64,000 bases of DNA from PALSA-612 sp046729255 (GTDB lineage Bacteria; Actinomycetota; Thermoleophilia; Gaiellales; Gaiellaceae): contig JBKPGF010000004.1 of the NCBI GenBank assembly GCA_046729255.1, positions 1-64,000 of the forward strand. Direction: 5' to 3'. Shown in pieces: positions 7,301 to 15,155 of the stretch. Position 1 is the first letter of the stretch. Every line of letters begins with the position of its first letter. A program made the position numbers and the translations under genes. Below the pieces are notes generated by a model that was given only the letters and a program-made list of their open reading frames with translations, searched no databases and was not told the DNA's origin.

Positions 7301-8359
7301 TCATGCTCTCGACAGGGCTCCTTCGGCAAACGCGCGCGCCTGGAAGTCGGCTGCAGTCAGCTCCTCCACGTCACGGGCAGGGCTGAGGTCGAGGCTCTCG
7401 AGCGACGCGGCCACGATCTCGGCGATATCGGCAAACCGAATCCGTTCCTCCAGGAAGGCCTCGACGGCGACCTCGTTCGCCGCGTTGAAGGCGCACGGCG
7501 CGGTGCCGCCGCGCTCGCCGGCCTCACGCGCGAGCGCGAGGAGCGGGAATGCCTCGAGGTCGGGCGCGTGGAACTCGAGCGTCAAGCCAACGAGGTCGAG
7601 CGACGGGACCGGCGTCGCAGCGCGCTCCGGATACGTAAGCGCGTACGAGATAGGCACACGCATGTCCGGATAGCCGAGGTGCGCGAGCGCCGCGCCGTCA
7701 CGGAAGCGCACCAGCGCATGGACGATCGAGGTCGGGTGCACGACGACCTCCAGCCTGTCGTACGGGAGCCGGAACAGGAAGTGCGCCTCGATCAGCTCGA
7801 GCCCCTTGTTGGCGAGCGTCGCCGAGTCGATCGTGATCTTCGGGCCCATATTCCACGTCGGGTGTGCAAGAGCATCGTCAGGCTTTACGTCTGCGAGGTC
7901 TTCGGCGGATCGCCCGCGGAACGGCCCGCCCGACGCCGTGAGCACGAGCGAATCCACCGACTCCGGGCTCCTCCCTTCGAGGCACTGGTACGACGCGGAG
8001 TGCTCGGAGTCGACCGGAAGCAGCAGCCCTCCTCCCCGCTCCTGCGCGGCGAGCGCCAGCTCCCCGGCGGCGACGAGGCTCTCCTTGTTGGCGAGCGCGA
8101 GGTCCAGGCCGGCCTCTAGCGCCCACAGCGTCGCCGGCAGGCCGGCGAAGCCGACGACGGCATTCAGGACGATGTCGGGCTGCGCGCGCTCCAGCAGCTC
8201 GGTCAGATCCCCTCCCACTTGCGTCAGCGGCGCAAGCTCGCCCACGGCCTGTGAGCCCGAAGCTGCGGCTACCAGCTCGAGCTCGGGGTGCCCGGCAATG
8301 ATCTCGAGCGCCTGGCGACCGATGGAGCCCGTGGCCCCCAGGAGCGCAACTCGCTTCAC
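7301..8359 (-). CDS. dxr: 1-deoxy-D-xylulose-5-phosphate reductoisomerase
   Basis: The committed step of the MEP pathway: NADPH-dependent conversion of DXP to methylerythritol phosphate. GATGSIG (8-14) binds NADPH; ANKESLV, SEHSA, SGGPFRG and PTWNMGPKITIDSATLANKGLE form the catalytic centre. At 352 residues it is about 35 shorter than usual; the missing part lies in the cofactor domain after VAAASGSQAVG, where the family has an extra helix and strand. All catalytic motifs remain. The GTG start follows TACACT by 6 nt. Confidence 0.96.
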   Translation of the reverse strand: MKRVALLGATGSIGRQALEIIAGHPELELVAAASGSQAVGELAPLTQVGGDLTELLERAQPDIVLNAVVGFAGLPATLWALEAGLDLALANKESLVAAGELALAAQERGGGLLLPVDSEHSASYQCLEGRSPESVDSLVLTASGGPFRGRSAEDLADVKPDDALAHPTWNMGPKITIDSATLANKGLELIEAHFLFRLPYDRLEVVVHPTSIVHALVRFRDGAALAHLGYPDMRVPISYALTYPERAATPVPSLDLVGLTLEFHAPDLEAFPLLALAREAGERGGTAPCAFNAANEVAVEAFLEERIRFADIAEIVAASLESLDLSPARDVEELTAADFQARAFAEGALSRA

Positions 8360-8365
8360 GGGCGC

Positions 8366-8371
8366 AGTGTA
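8366..8371 (-). promoter_or_regulatory. candidate -10 (TACACT) of dxr
   Basis: TACACT ends 6 nt before the dxr GTG, in the 68-bp gap after cdsA, giving a likely leaderless dxr-rseP transcript. Confidence 0.5.
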
Positions 8372-8394
8372 CGGCGCACGACCTAGGAAGCTGG

Positions 8395-8424
8395 ATAGGG
8401 GACAGGATTAATCCTGTCCCCTAT
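8395..8424. repeat. 30-bp perfect palindrome (copy 1)
   Basis: The half-site ATAGGGGACAGGATT is followed by its exact reverse complement. The 28-bp core recurs at 35042-35071. It lies in the cdsA-dxr gap. The form resembles REP-type palindromes moved in trans by REP-associated tyrosine transposases; it could also stop transcription in both directions. Confidence 0.8.
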
Positions 8425-8427
8425 GCC

Positions 8428-9228
8428 TCAAGCAATGAGCGCGTGAACGGCAAAGAAGGCCGCCGGGAATGCGAAGAGGATGGCGTCGATGCGGTCGAGC
8501 ACGCCGCCGTGACCCGCAAGGATGCGCCCGGAGTCCTTTACGCCAAGATCACGCTTGAGCATCGACTCGAAGAGATCGCCGAGCGGCGCCGCGAGAGCCA
8601 CGACGACCCCGAGCAGAAGCGACTCGCCTATGGTGAGAAACTCCTCGCGATCCTCGTACAGCGCGAGGAAGACGACGAGGACGGCGGCGAGCGAGCCGAA
8701 CACGAACCCTTCCCACGTCTTTCCGGGCGAGATGGCTGGTGCGAGCTTATGGCGCCCGACCGCCCGACCGCCGACGTACGCCGCCGTGTCGTCGGCGAAG
8801 ATCGCGAGCAGGACGGCCAGCGAGACTTCGAAGCCGTGGTCGGGAACGTCGCGCAGGAGCAGGACGCAGCCCAGCCCGAAGCCGATCCACGCCGTCCCCA
8901 GCAGCGTGACGCCGACCGACACGGTGGACGAACCCTGAGTGGCCGCCAGCCCCTTGAGCAGGAAGGCGAGCGCCAGCGTCGCCAGCAACGCGCCGATCGA
9001 CCACACGAGCTCTGCGTCCTGAACGGCGACTAGCACTCCCGCCAGGCCCACGTAGCCCGCGATCGAGACCGGACGCAGCGGCCGCGTCATCGAAAAGAAC
9101 TCGTGCAGCGCGAGCAGCGCCGCCGGCAGGACGAGGGCGAACAACCACCAGCCGCCGGCCCACAGCGCGGCGAGCACGACGGGCAGCCCGATGGCCGCGA
9201 CGAGAATGCGCGTCGCGAGGGGGCTCAT
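8428..9228 (-). CDS. cdsA: phosphatidate cytidylyltransferase
   Basis: A 266-residue polytopic membrane enzyme that makes CDP-diacylglycerol, the precursor of acidic phospholipids. The CDP-DAG synthase signature is present near the C-terminus (MLKRDLGVKDSGRILAGHGG followed by VLDRIDA), preceded by about seven hydrophobic segments. It overlaps uppS by ATGA, so the two are translationally coupled. Confidence 0.95.
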   Translation of the reverse strand: MSPLATRILVAAIGLPVVLAALWAGGWWLFALVLPAALLALHEFFSMTRPLRPVSIAGYVGLAGVLVAVQDAELVWSIGALLATLALAFLLKGLAATQGSSTVSVGVTLLGTAWIGFGLGCVLLLRDVPDHGFEVSLAVLLAIFADDTAAYVGGRAVGRHKLAPAISPGKTWEGFVFGSLAAVLVVFLALYEDREEFLTIGESLLLGVVVALAAPLGDLFESMLKRDLGVKDSGRILAGHGGVLDRIDAILFAFPAAFFAVHALIA

Positions 9229-9977
9229 CGACCGCCGAAGCGGCGGCGGCGGCGGGCGTAGGCAGACAGGGCTGCCTCGAGATCCCTGGGCGAGAAGTCG
9301 GGCCAGTGGCGATCCACGAACACGAGCTCGGTGTACGCGAGCTGCCAGAGCAGGAAGTTCGACACCCGCAGCTCCCCGGACGTGCGGATGAGGAGATCCG
9401 GATCAGGCATGTCCGGCGCGTAGAGGTTGTCCGCGAAGACGTTCTCGTCGATCTCTCGTGGCTCGACGCCGGACTCGACGAGCTTCCGTGCAGCCTCGAC
9501 GATCTCCGCCCGCCCTCCGTAGTCGAAAGCGATCCAGAGCCGAAGCCGTGTGTTCTCCGTCGTCTGCCGCTCGAGGCTCGCCATCTTGCGCTGTAGCTCC
9601 TCGGGTGCGCGGTCGCGGCGCCCGATGAAGCGCACCCTCACTCCCTGCCGGACGAGATCCGGAAACTCGCGGTCGATCGTCTCGACGAAGATCTCCATGA
9701 GCGTGTCGATCTCGTCGCGCGTTCGCGACCAGTTCTCCGTGGAGAACGCGTAGACGGCGAGTGACTCGACGTCGAGCTCGATCGCGGCCTCCACTGCCTT
9801 CCGCAGCGCCTTCGTGCCGGCCCGATGACCCTCGGCCACCGGCAAGCCTCGGTGACGCGCCCAGCGGCCGTTCCCGTCCATGATGATCGCGACCGAGCGG
9901 GCGCGATCGGGGAGCTCGGACTCCTCCTCGGGCGGCCGCGGCGTCCAAAGCGAGCGGATGCGCGTGATCAAGCTCAC
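9225..9977 (-). CDS. uppS: isoprenyl (undecaprenyl) diphosphate synthase
   Basis: A 250-residue cis-prenyltransferase that elongates FPP with IPP to the lipid carrier for cell-wall synthesis. The catalytic aspartate D34 is in IIMDGNGRWA, followed by HRAG, STENWSR and the C-terminal IRTSGELRVSNFLLWQ. The GTG start has a weak CCTCCGG-region upstream and lies 8 bp after frr. It uses products of the dxr/ispG pathway encoded nearby. Confidence 0.95.
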   Translation of the reverse strand: MSLITRIRSLWTPRPPEEESELPDRARSVAIIMDGNGRWARHRGLPVAEGHRAGTKALRKAVEAAIELDVESLAVYAFSTENWSRTRDEIDTLMEIFVETIDREFPDLVRQGVRVRFIGRRDRAPEELQRKMASLERQTTENTRLRLWIAFDYGGRAEIVEAARKLVESGVEPREIDENVFADNLYAPDMPDPDLLIRTSGELRVSNFLLWQLAYTELVFVDRHWPDFSPRDLEAALSAYARRRRRFGGR

Positions 9978-9985
9978 CGGAGGCC

Positions 9986-10543
9986 CTACACCTCCATGAT
10001 TTCCGCTTCTTTACGCTTGAGCAGCTCGTCGATCTTGTGCGTATGCTCGTCGGTGAGCTTCTGCACGCGGTCCTCGGCTCGGTGCTCCTCGTCGACGCCT
10101 ACCTGCCCGGAGTCGACGAGCTCCTTCAGGTGATGCATGACGTCGCGGCGGACGTTGCGCACGGCGACGCGGCCTTCCTCGGCCAGATTCCGGACGACCT
10201 TCACGAGCTCCTTGCGTCGCTCCTCCGTCAGCTGCGGGATCGGCAGGCGGATGATCTTGCCGTCGTTCGCGGGCTGGAGGCCGAGGTCCGACTCCATGAT
10301 CGCCTTCTCGATGCCCTTGAGCGACGCCGGGTCGAAGGGCTGGATCGTCAGTAGCCGAGACTCGGGAGCATTAATCGTCGCCAGCTGCTGAAGCGGCGTC
10401 GGCTGACCGTAGTAGTCGACCTGAATCCGGTCGAGCAGCGCCGCGGAGGCGCGGCCCGTGCGGACCCCGTTGAACTCGTGCTGCGTCGCCTCCACGGACT
10501 TGTCCATGCGGCGCACCGCGTCGGAGATGAACTCGTCGATCAT
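9986..10543 (-). CDS. frr: ribosome recycling factor
   Basis: A 185-residue protein, the standard family length. It splits post-termination ribosomes with EF-G. Conserved NGVRTGRASAALLDRI, PLQQLATI and the C-terminal KIDELLKRKEAEIMEV are present. The start was placed at the ATG that overlaps the pyrH stop (ATGA); upstream sequence in the same frame belongs to pyrH in another frame. Confidence 0.96.
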   Translation of the reverse strand: MIDEFISDAVRRMDKSVEATQHEFNGVRTGRASAALLDRIQVDYYGQPTPLQQLATINAPESRLLTIQPFDPASLKGIEKAIMESDLGLQPANDGKIIRLPIPQLTEERRKELVKVVRNLAEEGRVAVRNVRRDVMHHLKELVDSGQVGVDEEHRAEDRVQKLTDEHTHKIDELLKRKEAEIMEV

Positions 10544-11301
10544 CGGCTGGCTCCCGTCGTCGCTTTGCTGTGAATGATCGTGCCTATCCGCTCGCCGCGC
10601 GCCACTCGCGCAATCGTTCCTTCCTCGAGCGCGAACACGAGAATCGGCAGGCCGTTGTCCATGCACAGCGACAGGGCAGTCGTGTCCATGACCTTGAGCC
10701 CGCGTTCGATCGCCTCGAGGTGCGTGAGCTCCGGAAGGAATGTCGCGCTCGGATCGACCCGCGGATCGCCGTCGTACACGCCGTCGACGGCGTTCTTCGC
10801 CATGAGAATCGCCTCCGCGCCGATCTCGAGCGCGCGCAGCGCGGCGGCCGTGTCGGTCGTAAAGAACGGGTTGCCGGTGCCACCGGCGAAGATGACGATG
10901 CGGCCTTTCTCGAGATGGCGCATCGCCCGGCGCCGGATGTACGGCTCCGCCACCTCGGCCACCGTGAGCGCCGAGAGGACGCGAGTCTGGGCCCCGCGCC
11001 GCTCGAGGGCGTCCTGCACGGTGAGCGAGTTGAGGACGCTCGCGAGCATCCCGGCATAGTCGGCGGTGGCGCGGTCCATGCCGTCCGCCGCCCGCTCCAT
11101 GCCGCGGATGATGTTGCCGCCGCCCACGACGAGTGCGATCTCGATTCCGGCCCGGTGCACGGAAACGATCTCCCCCGCCAGCGACTCGATGTGCTCCTGG
11201 TCGATGCCGAACTCGAGGTCGCCGCTCAGCGCCTCCCCAGAGAGCTTGAGCAGGACACGCGAGAACGCGGTCTCCGAGACCGGGTGGGGATCCGCGCTCA
11301 C
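10540..11301 (-). CDS. pyrH: UMP kinase
   Basis: An amino-acid kinase fold enzyme that phosphorylates UMP to UDP, usually as a hexamer under GTP/UTP control. Motifs: VLLKLSGEAL, VVGGGNIIRG, FAGGTGNPFFTTDTAA and DGVYDGDP. The GTG at 11301 gives 253 residues and lies 4 bp after the tsf stop; longer frames upstream run into tsf. It is part of rpsB-tsf-pyrH-frr. Confidence 0.95.
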   Translation of the reverse strand: MSADPHPVSETAFSRVLLKLSGEALSGDLEFGIDQEHIESLAGEIVSVHRAGIEIALVVGGGNIIRGMERAADGMDRATADYAGMLASVLNSLTVQDALERRGAQTRVLSALTVAEVAEPYIRRRAMRHLEKGRIVIFAGGTGNPFFTTDTAAALRALEIGAEAILMAKNAVDGVYDGDPRVDPSATFLPELTHLEAIERGLKVMDTTALSLCMDNGLPILVFALEEGTIARVARGERIGTIIHSKATTGASR

Positions 11302-11305
11302 GGTC

Positions 11306-12103
11306 CTACTCTGCCAGGGCGAAGCGGGCGAACTCGATGATCTCGAGGCCGGCCTCCTGGAGGACGTCCCCGACACGCTTGTCGGTGTCGTGGATCCACG
11401 TCTGCTCGGCGAGCACGTGGCCCTCGAACCACTTGTCGAGCCGCCCCTCGACGATCTTCTCGCGGATCTGCTCGGGCTTGTCGACCACGTCGTCTTGCTT
11501 GGCGAGGATGTCACGCTCGGCGTCGACCTCCGCGTGCGGGACGGCGTCCCGCATCACGTAGACCGGAGCGGCCGCTGCGATGTGCATGGCCACCTTGTAC
11601 GCGAGGTCGGGCTCGCCCTTGGCATGCAGAAGCACGCCGAGCTTGCTCGCGGGCGGGTGGACGTACGCGGTGAGGATCTCGTGCTCGGCGCCCTCGAAGC
11701 GCGCGGCGCCGACGACCGCGATGTTCTCGCCGAGACGTGCGACGAGCGCGACGCGCTCGTCCTCGAGCGTGTCGACGGCATGCGGGCCGTGATCCTTCAC
11801 GGCCTCGAGCACCTTGTACGCGAAGACGATGAAGTCCTCGTTGTTGGAGACGGGCTCCGTCTCGGAGCCAACGGCCACCATCGCTGCGACGCTCTCGTCC
11901 GTGATGTCGAACACGACCTTGCCCTCGGTCGTGTCGCGACCAGAGCGCTTGGCAGCGTCGGCGACGCCCTTTTCGCGGAGGAGTGTCCGAGCCGCCTCGA
12001 GGTCGCCACGCGTCTCCTCGAGTGCTCTCTTGCAGTCCATCATCCCCGCGCCGGTCTGGTCGCGGAGCTCCTTGACCTGGCTTGCGGAAATTGTCGTCGA
12101 CAT
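11306..12103 (-). CDS. tsf: translation elongation factor Ts
   Basis: A 265-residue guanine nucleotide exchange factor for EF-Tu. The N-terminal UBA-like domain (QVKELRDQTGAGMMDCKRAL) and the core motif VGSETEPVSNNEDF are typical. It overlaps rpsB by one base and precedes pyrH. Confidence 0.97.
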   Translation of the reverse strand: MSTTISASQVKELRDQTGAGMMDCKRALEETRGDLEAARTLLREKGVADAAKRSGRDTTEGKVVFDITDESVAAMVAVGSETEPVSNNEDFIVFAYKVLEAVKDHGPHAVDTLEDERVALVARLGENIAVVGAARFEGAEHEILTAYVHPPASKLGVLLHAKGEPDLAYKVAMHIAAAAPVYVMRDAVPHAEVDAERDILAKQDDVVDKPEQIREKIVEGRLDKWFEGHVLAEQTWIHDTDKRVGDVLQEAGLEIIEFARFALAE

Positions 12104-12894
12104 CAGGCCTCCACCTCCGCCGGCTCTTCGGTCGTCTCCTCGGCAGCCTCCTCGGCAGCCTCCGGCTCCTCGGGCGCAGGCGGCGCGGCCTGGGCCATCT
12201 CTCCGGGGCTCACGAGCTGCTTGCCGGCCTCGACCCCGTCCGCGACCACGCGCGTGATGAGCGAGCAGGACCGGATGGCGTCGTCGTTTCCGGGAATGAC
12301 GAAGTCGGCCTCGTCCGGATCGGCGTTCGTGTCCACGAGGCCGATGATCGGTATGCCGAGCCGCCGTGCCTCTCGGACAGCGAGCTGCTCCTTGCGTAGG
12401 TCGAGGACGAACACCGCGTCGGGCTGGCGCTTCATGTCGGCGACGCCGCCGAGATTCGCCTCGAGCTTCTCGAGCTCGGCCTCCATCGCAATCCGCTCCT
12501 TCGACGGAAGGAGATCGAGCTGCCCTTCGGTCTTCAGCCGGCGCAGCTCGTGGAGGTGCTCGATACGCTCGGACAGCGTCCGCCAGTTCGTCAGCAGGCC
12601 GCCGAGCCAGCGGTGGTTGACGTAGGGCATGCCTACGCGCCGCGCTTGCTCCGACACCGCGTCCTGCGCCTGCTTTTTCGTGCCGACGAAGAGCACGCTG
12701 CCGCGGCGGGAGGCGACGTTCGAGACGAGGTTGTACGCCTCCTCGAGCAGCGACTGGGTCTGAGTGAGGTCGATGATGTAGATGCCGCCGCGCTCGCCGA
12801 AGATGAACCGCTTCATCTTCGGGTTCCAGCGGCGCGTCTGGTGGCCGAAGTGGACGCCGGCCTCCAGCAGGTCCTTCATGGACACCACAGACAT
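12103..12894 (-). CDS. rpsB: 30S ribosomal protein S2
   Basis: A 263-residue ribosomal protein. It has the S2 signatures VSMKDLLEAGVHFGHQTRRW and PDAVFVLDLRKEQLAVREA, plus an acidic, Pro/Ala/Glu-rich C-terminal tail of about 35 residues that is absent from E. coli S2 but common in actinobacteria. GAAGGGAAG before the ATG is the ribosome site. A structured leader lies upstream. Confidence 0.97.
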   Translation of the reverse strand: MSVVSMKDLLEAGVHFGHQTRRWNPKMKRFIFGERGGIYIIDLTQTQSLLEEAYNLVSNVASRRGSVLFVGTKKQAQDAVSEQARRVGMPYVNHRWLGGLLTNWRTLSERIEHLHELRRLKTEGQLDLLPSKERIAMEAELEKLEANLGGVADMKRQPDAVFVLDLRKEQLAVREARRLGIPIIGLVDTNADPDEADFVIPGNDDAIRSCSLITRVVADGVEAGKQLVSPGEMAQAAPPAPEEPEAAEEAAEETTEEPAEVEA

Positions 12895-12994
12895 GAGAGC
12901 TTCCCTTCGGTTGATGTGACTACTGCCGGCGGTGTCCGAGAGAACCGGCCGCGAGGGGCCGGCACCGCTCTTCGTGACCCGTCCGCCGGGTCGC
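12895..12994 (-). promoter_or_regulatory. rpsB leader with nested hairpin
   Basis: In the 100 bp between the rluD stop and rpsB, the RNA can form an outer stem GCGGTG/CACCGC (12963-12968 with 12929-12934) around an inner stem CCGGCC/GGCCGG (12957-12962 with 12945-12950), with a 10-nt bulge on the 3' side. A second small stem GACCC/GGGTC (12976-12992) lies at its 5' end. rpsB-tsf operons are often controlled through their leader; whether this one is, is inference. Confidence 0.4.
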
Positions 12995-13894
12995 TTACTG
13001 GTCGGTAGATGCTAGCGAAAGCGCCGCTTGCAGCTCCGCCGGGAGCGGCGACGCCACGTCCACTCGCTCGCCCGTGATCGGGTGCGGAAAGGCCAGGCGG
13101 CGCGCATGGAGAAACTGCCGCTCGAGGCCGAGCCCCTGGACGCCGTAGACGCGGTCCCCCATCACCGGGAGTTCGATCGCCGCAAGGTGCACCCGGATCT
13201 GGTGCGTGCGGCCGGTCTCGAGCCACACCTGCAGGAGCGCGTGCTTGGCAAGGAGTTGCTCCATCTCGAAGTGCGTCACGGCATCGCGCGGCGTCGGTGT
13301 GTCGAGCGAGTGCCTCGTCGGATCGTGGCGGTCGCGGCCGATCGATGCCTCGATCCGGCCGCGGCGCGAACGCGGGTGGCCGCGCACGAGGGCGAGGTAC
13401 TCGCGTTCCAGCGCCCGCCTGCGAACGAGGTTCTGAAGGCGGCCGAAGGCCTCTTCGCTGCGGGCGACGACGAGCAGACCCGACGTGTCGCGGTCGAGCC
13501 GGTGCACGATGCCCGCCCGCTCCTCCGGCCCACCCGCTGTGCCGTGTCTGCGCAGCGCGCCGGCAAGCGTTCCGCTGGCGTGGCCCGCACCCGGGTGGAC
13601 GACGACGCCGGCGGGCTTGTCGACGACGAGCAGGTGCTCGTCCTCCCAGGCGATCTCGAGGCCGGGCGGGTCAGGCTCCTCGACCGGCGAGGGTTGTCTC
13701 TCGGGTAGCTCGACCTGGATCTCCTCGCCGGCCAGCAGGCGGTGGCTCTTGGGACGCGCGATGCCGCCTACGAGCACCGCACCTTCGGCGATCAGTCGCT
13801 CGGCGGCGGCGCGCGAGCCGACGTCGAGCTGCTCGGAGAGGTACCGGTCGAGGCGCTGCCCGGCGGCCTCGGCGGATACCCGGAGAGCGATCAG
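12995..13894 (-). CDS. RluD-type 23S rRNA pseudouridine synthase
   Basis: RluA-family enzyme that converts uridines in 23S rRNA to pseudouridine. An S4 RNA-binding domain (GQRLDRYLSEQLDVGSRAAA) is followed by the catalytic domain with the active aspartate in HRLDRDTSGLLVVARS, and ETGRTHQIRVHL. The first ordinary start, GTG at 13777, would remove the S4 domain. The frame is open upstream, and the family's usual N-terminus begins at a CTG at 13894 that overlaps the lspA stop (CTGA). I therefore extend the gene to that CTG; the exact start is uncertain. Confidence 0.85.
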   Translation of the reverse strand: MIALRVSAEAAGQRLDRYLSEQLDVGSRAAAERLIAEGAVLVGGIARPKSHRLLAGEEIQVELPERQPSPVEEPDPPGLEIAWEDEHLLVVDKPAGVVVHPGAGHASGTLAGALRRHGTAGGPEERAGIVHRLDRDTSGLLVVARSEEAFGRLQNLVRRRALEREYLALVRGHPRSRRGRIEASIGRDRHDPTRHSLDTPTPRDAVTHFEMEQLLAKHALLQVWLETGRTHQIRVHLAAIELPVMGDRVYGVQGLGLERQFLHARRLAFPHPITGERVDVASPLPAELQAALSLASTDQ

Positions 13895-14469
13895 GGGCGG
13901 AGCGTCGATGCGCCGTGACGCCGCCGCGGGCTCTTCTCACCCGCGAGCATGGTCCCCACCAGCAACGCGACGCCGACGACGATGCACACGTCGGCGAGGT
14001 TGAATGCCGGCCAGTAGCGCAGATCGAGGAAGTCCGTGACGTGCCCCAGACGGACGCGGTCAGCGAGGTTCGAGATGCTGCCGCCGATCAACAACCCGAG
14101 CGCAACGGGGAGCACGGGATGGCGCGCGCCGCTTCGCGCGAAGAACACGAGCATCCACACGACGGCGATCGAGGTGACGGCGATCACCGCGCCGGTCGCG
14201 TCGGGGAAGAGCCCGAACGCGATGCCCGAGTTCTGGACGTGGTGGATCGAGAACGGCCCCACGATCCCGATCTCGTCGTCGAGAGCCAACTGGCTGGAGA
14301 CGATGTGCTTCGTCACCTGGTCGGCGACGACGGCTGCGACGGCCACGAGCGCGAGCGACAGCCACTGGGCGCCCTCCGCCGAGAGCGAGCGCTCCGCGAC
14401 GGAGACGGCAGCCAGCCCGTCGCGACGATTCTCGTCGCCTGCCGAGGTGCCTGCGGGTACCTCGGTCAG
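13891..14469 (-). CDS. lspA: lipoprotein signal peptidase (signal peptidase II)
   Basis: A four-TM aspartic protease that removes signal peptides from prolipoproteins. DQVTKHIV follows TM1; NSGIAFG, the first catalytic aspartate in NLADR and the second in FNLADV are present. No ATG, GTG or TTG lies between the dksA-like stop and TM1. A CTG at 14469 sits in a CTGA overlap, with GGGAGGAG ideally placed 5 nt before it. The alternative is an ATG at 14493 that overlaps the preceding gene by 28 bp and has no ribosome site. Confidence 0.9.
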   Translation of the reverse strand: MTEVPAGTSAGDENRRDGLAAVSVAERSLSAEGAQWLSLALVAVAAVVADQVTKHIVSSQLALDDEIGIVGPFSIHHVQNSGIAFGLFPDATGAVIAVTSIAVVWMLVFFARSGARHPVLPVALGLLIGGSISNLADRVRLGHVTDFLDLRYWPAFNLADVCIVVGVALLVGTMLAGEKSPRRRHGASTLRP

Positions 14470-14822
14470 CCCCGCTCCTCCCGGCGGCGGCATTCGATGC
14501 ACTGGGTGGCGTAGGGAATCGCCTCGAGGCGATCGTCGCCGATCGTCTTGCCGCAGGTCTGGCATTTCCCGTACGTCCCGGCCTCGATTCGCTCCAGAGC
14601 TGCGTCGATCGCCGCCAGCACGTGGTTCGATGCCTCTTCGAGCGAGTAGTCGATCTGGCGGTCGAGCGTCACGGTCGCCGTCTCGCCGACGTTGTCGGCG
14701 ATCGTCGCCTCTTCCGCCTCGTCGTGCAGCGAGCCGGCGTTCTCCTCGTGGAGGTAGTCGAGCGCCGCAACGACGCGCTCACGCTCTTCGAGCAACCGCG
14801 TCCGTGCCTCGTCCGTCGTCAC
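14466..14822 (-). CDS. TraR/DksA-type zinc-finger protein
   Basis: A 118-residue protein with an N-terminal helical hairpin (RLLEERERVVAALDYL...) and a C4 zinc finger, CQTCG ... CIEC, near the C-terminus. The DksA/TraR family binds the RNA polymerase secondary channel; actinobacterial relatives of this short type (RbpA/CarD-like context unknown) have no agreed role. The GTG start at 14822 has GAGG 5 nt upstream and lies 7 bp after yggU. It is the likely translational partner of lspA. Confidence 0.85.
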   Translation of the reverse strand: MTTDEARTRLLEERERVVAALDYLHEENAGSLHDEAEEATIADNVGETATVTLDRQIDYSLEEASNHVLAAIDAALERIEAGTYGKCQTCGKTIGDDRLEAIPYATQCIECRRREERG

Positions 14823-14829
14823 CCGGACC

Positions 14830-15099
14830 TCAACCCTCCAGGCGGCGCGTGACTTCGTGTGCAGAGAGCCCGCGCAGCTCGACGACCTTGTCCCGCGCCG
14901 CCAGACCCGAGACGATGGTGAGCTCGGCCGGCCGCACGCCGAGACGCGCGGAGAGCAGCTCCAGCAGCGCCGTGTTCGCGCGGCCGCGCTCCGGAGCAGC
15001 CCCGACACGGACTTTCCACGCATCGCCGTAGCGGCCGACGATCTCACTCCGTCCAGCTCCCGGGATCACCCGCAGCTTCAAGCGTGTGGCCGCGCCCAT
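14830..15099 (-). CDS. DUF167 (YggU-type) protein
   Basis: An 89-residue single-domain protein of the UPF0235/DUF167 family. The KVRVGAAPERGRANTALLELLS block and the following VSGLAARDKVVEL are diagnostic. Biochemical role unknown. It begins the yggU-dksA-like-lspA-rluD group and has a TATACT -10 candidate 9 nt upstream. Confidence 0.88.
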   Translation of the reverse strand: MGAATRLKLRVIPGAGRSEIVGRYGDAWKVRVGAAPERGRANTALLELLSARLGVRPAELTIVSGLAARDKVVELRGLSAHEVTRRLEG

Positions 15100-15108
15100 T
15101 ATGTCGCC

Positions 15109-15114
15109 AGTATA
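15109..15114 (-). promoter_or_regulatory. candidate -10 (TATACT) of the yggU-lspA group
   Basis: TATACT lies 9 nt before the yggU ATG in the gap after divIVA. It is the closest match to the TATAAT consensus in the window. Confidence 0.5.
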
Positions 15115-15155
15115 GGTACCGACCCTTCGCCTCCTTTCGCTCTCGCGAGGCTCTC

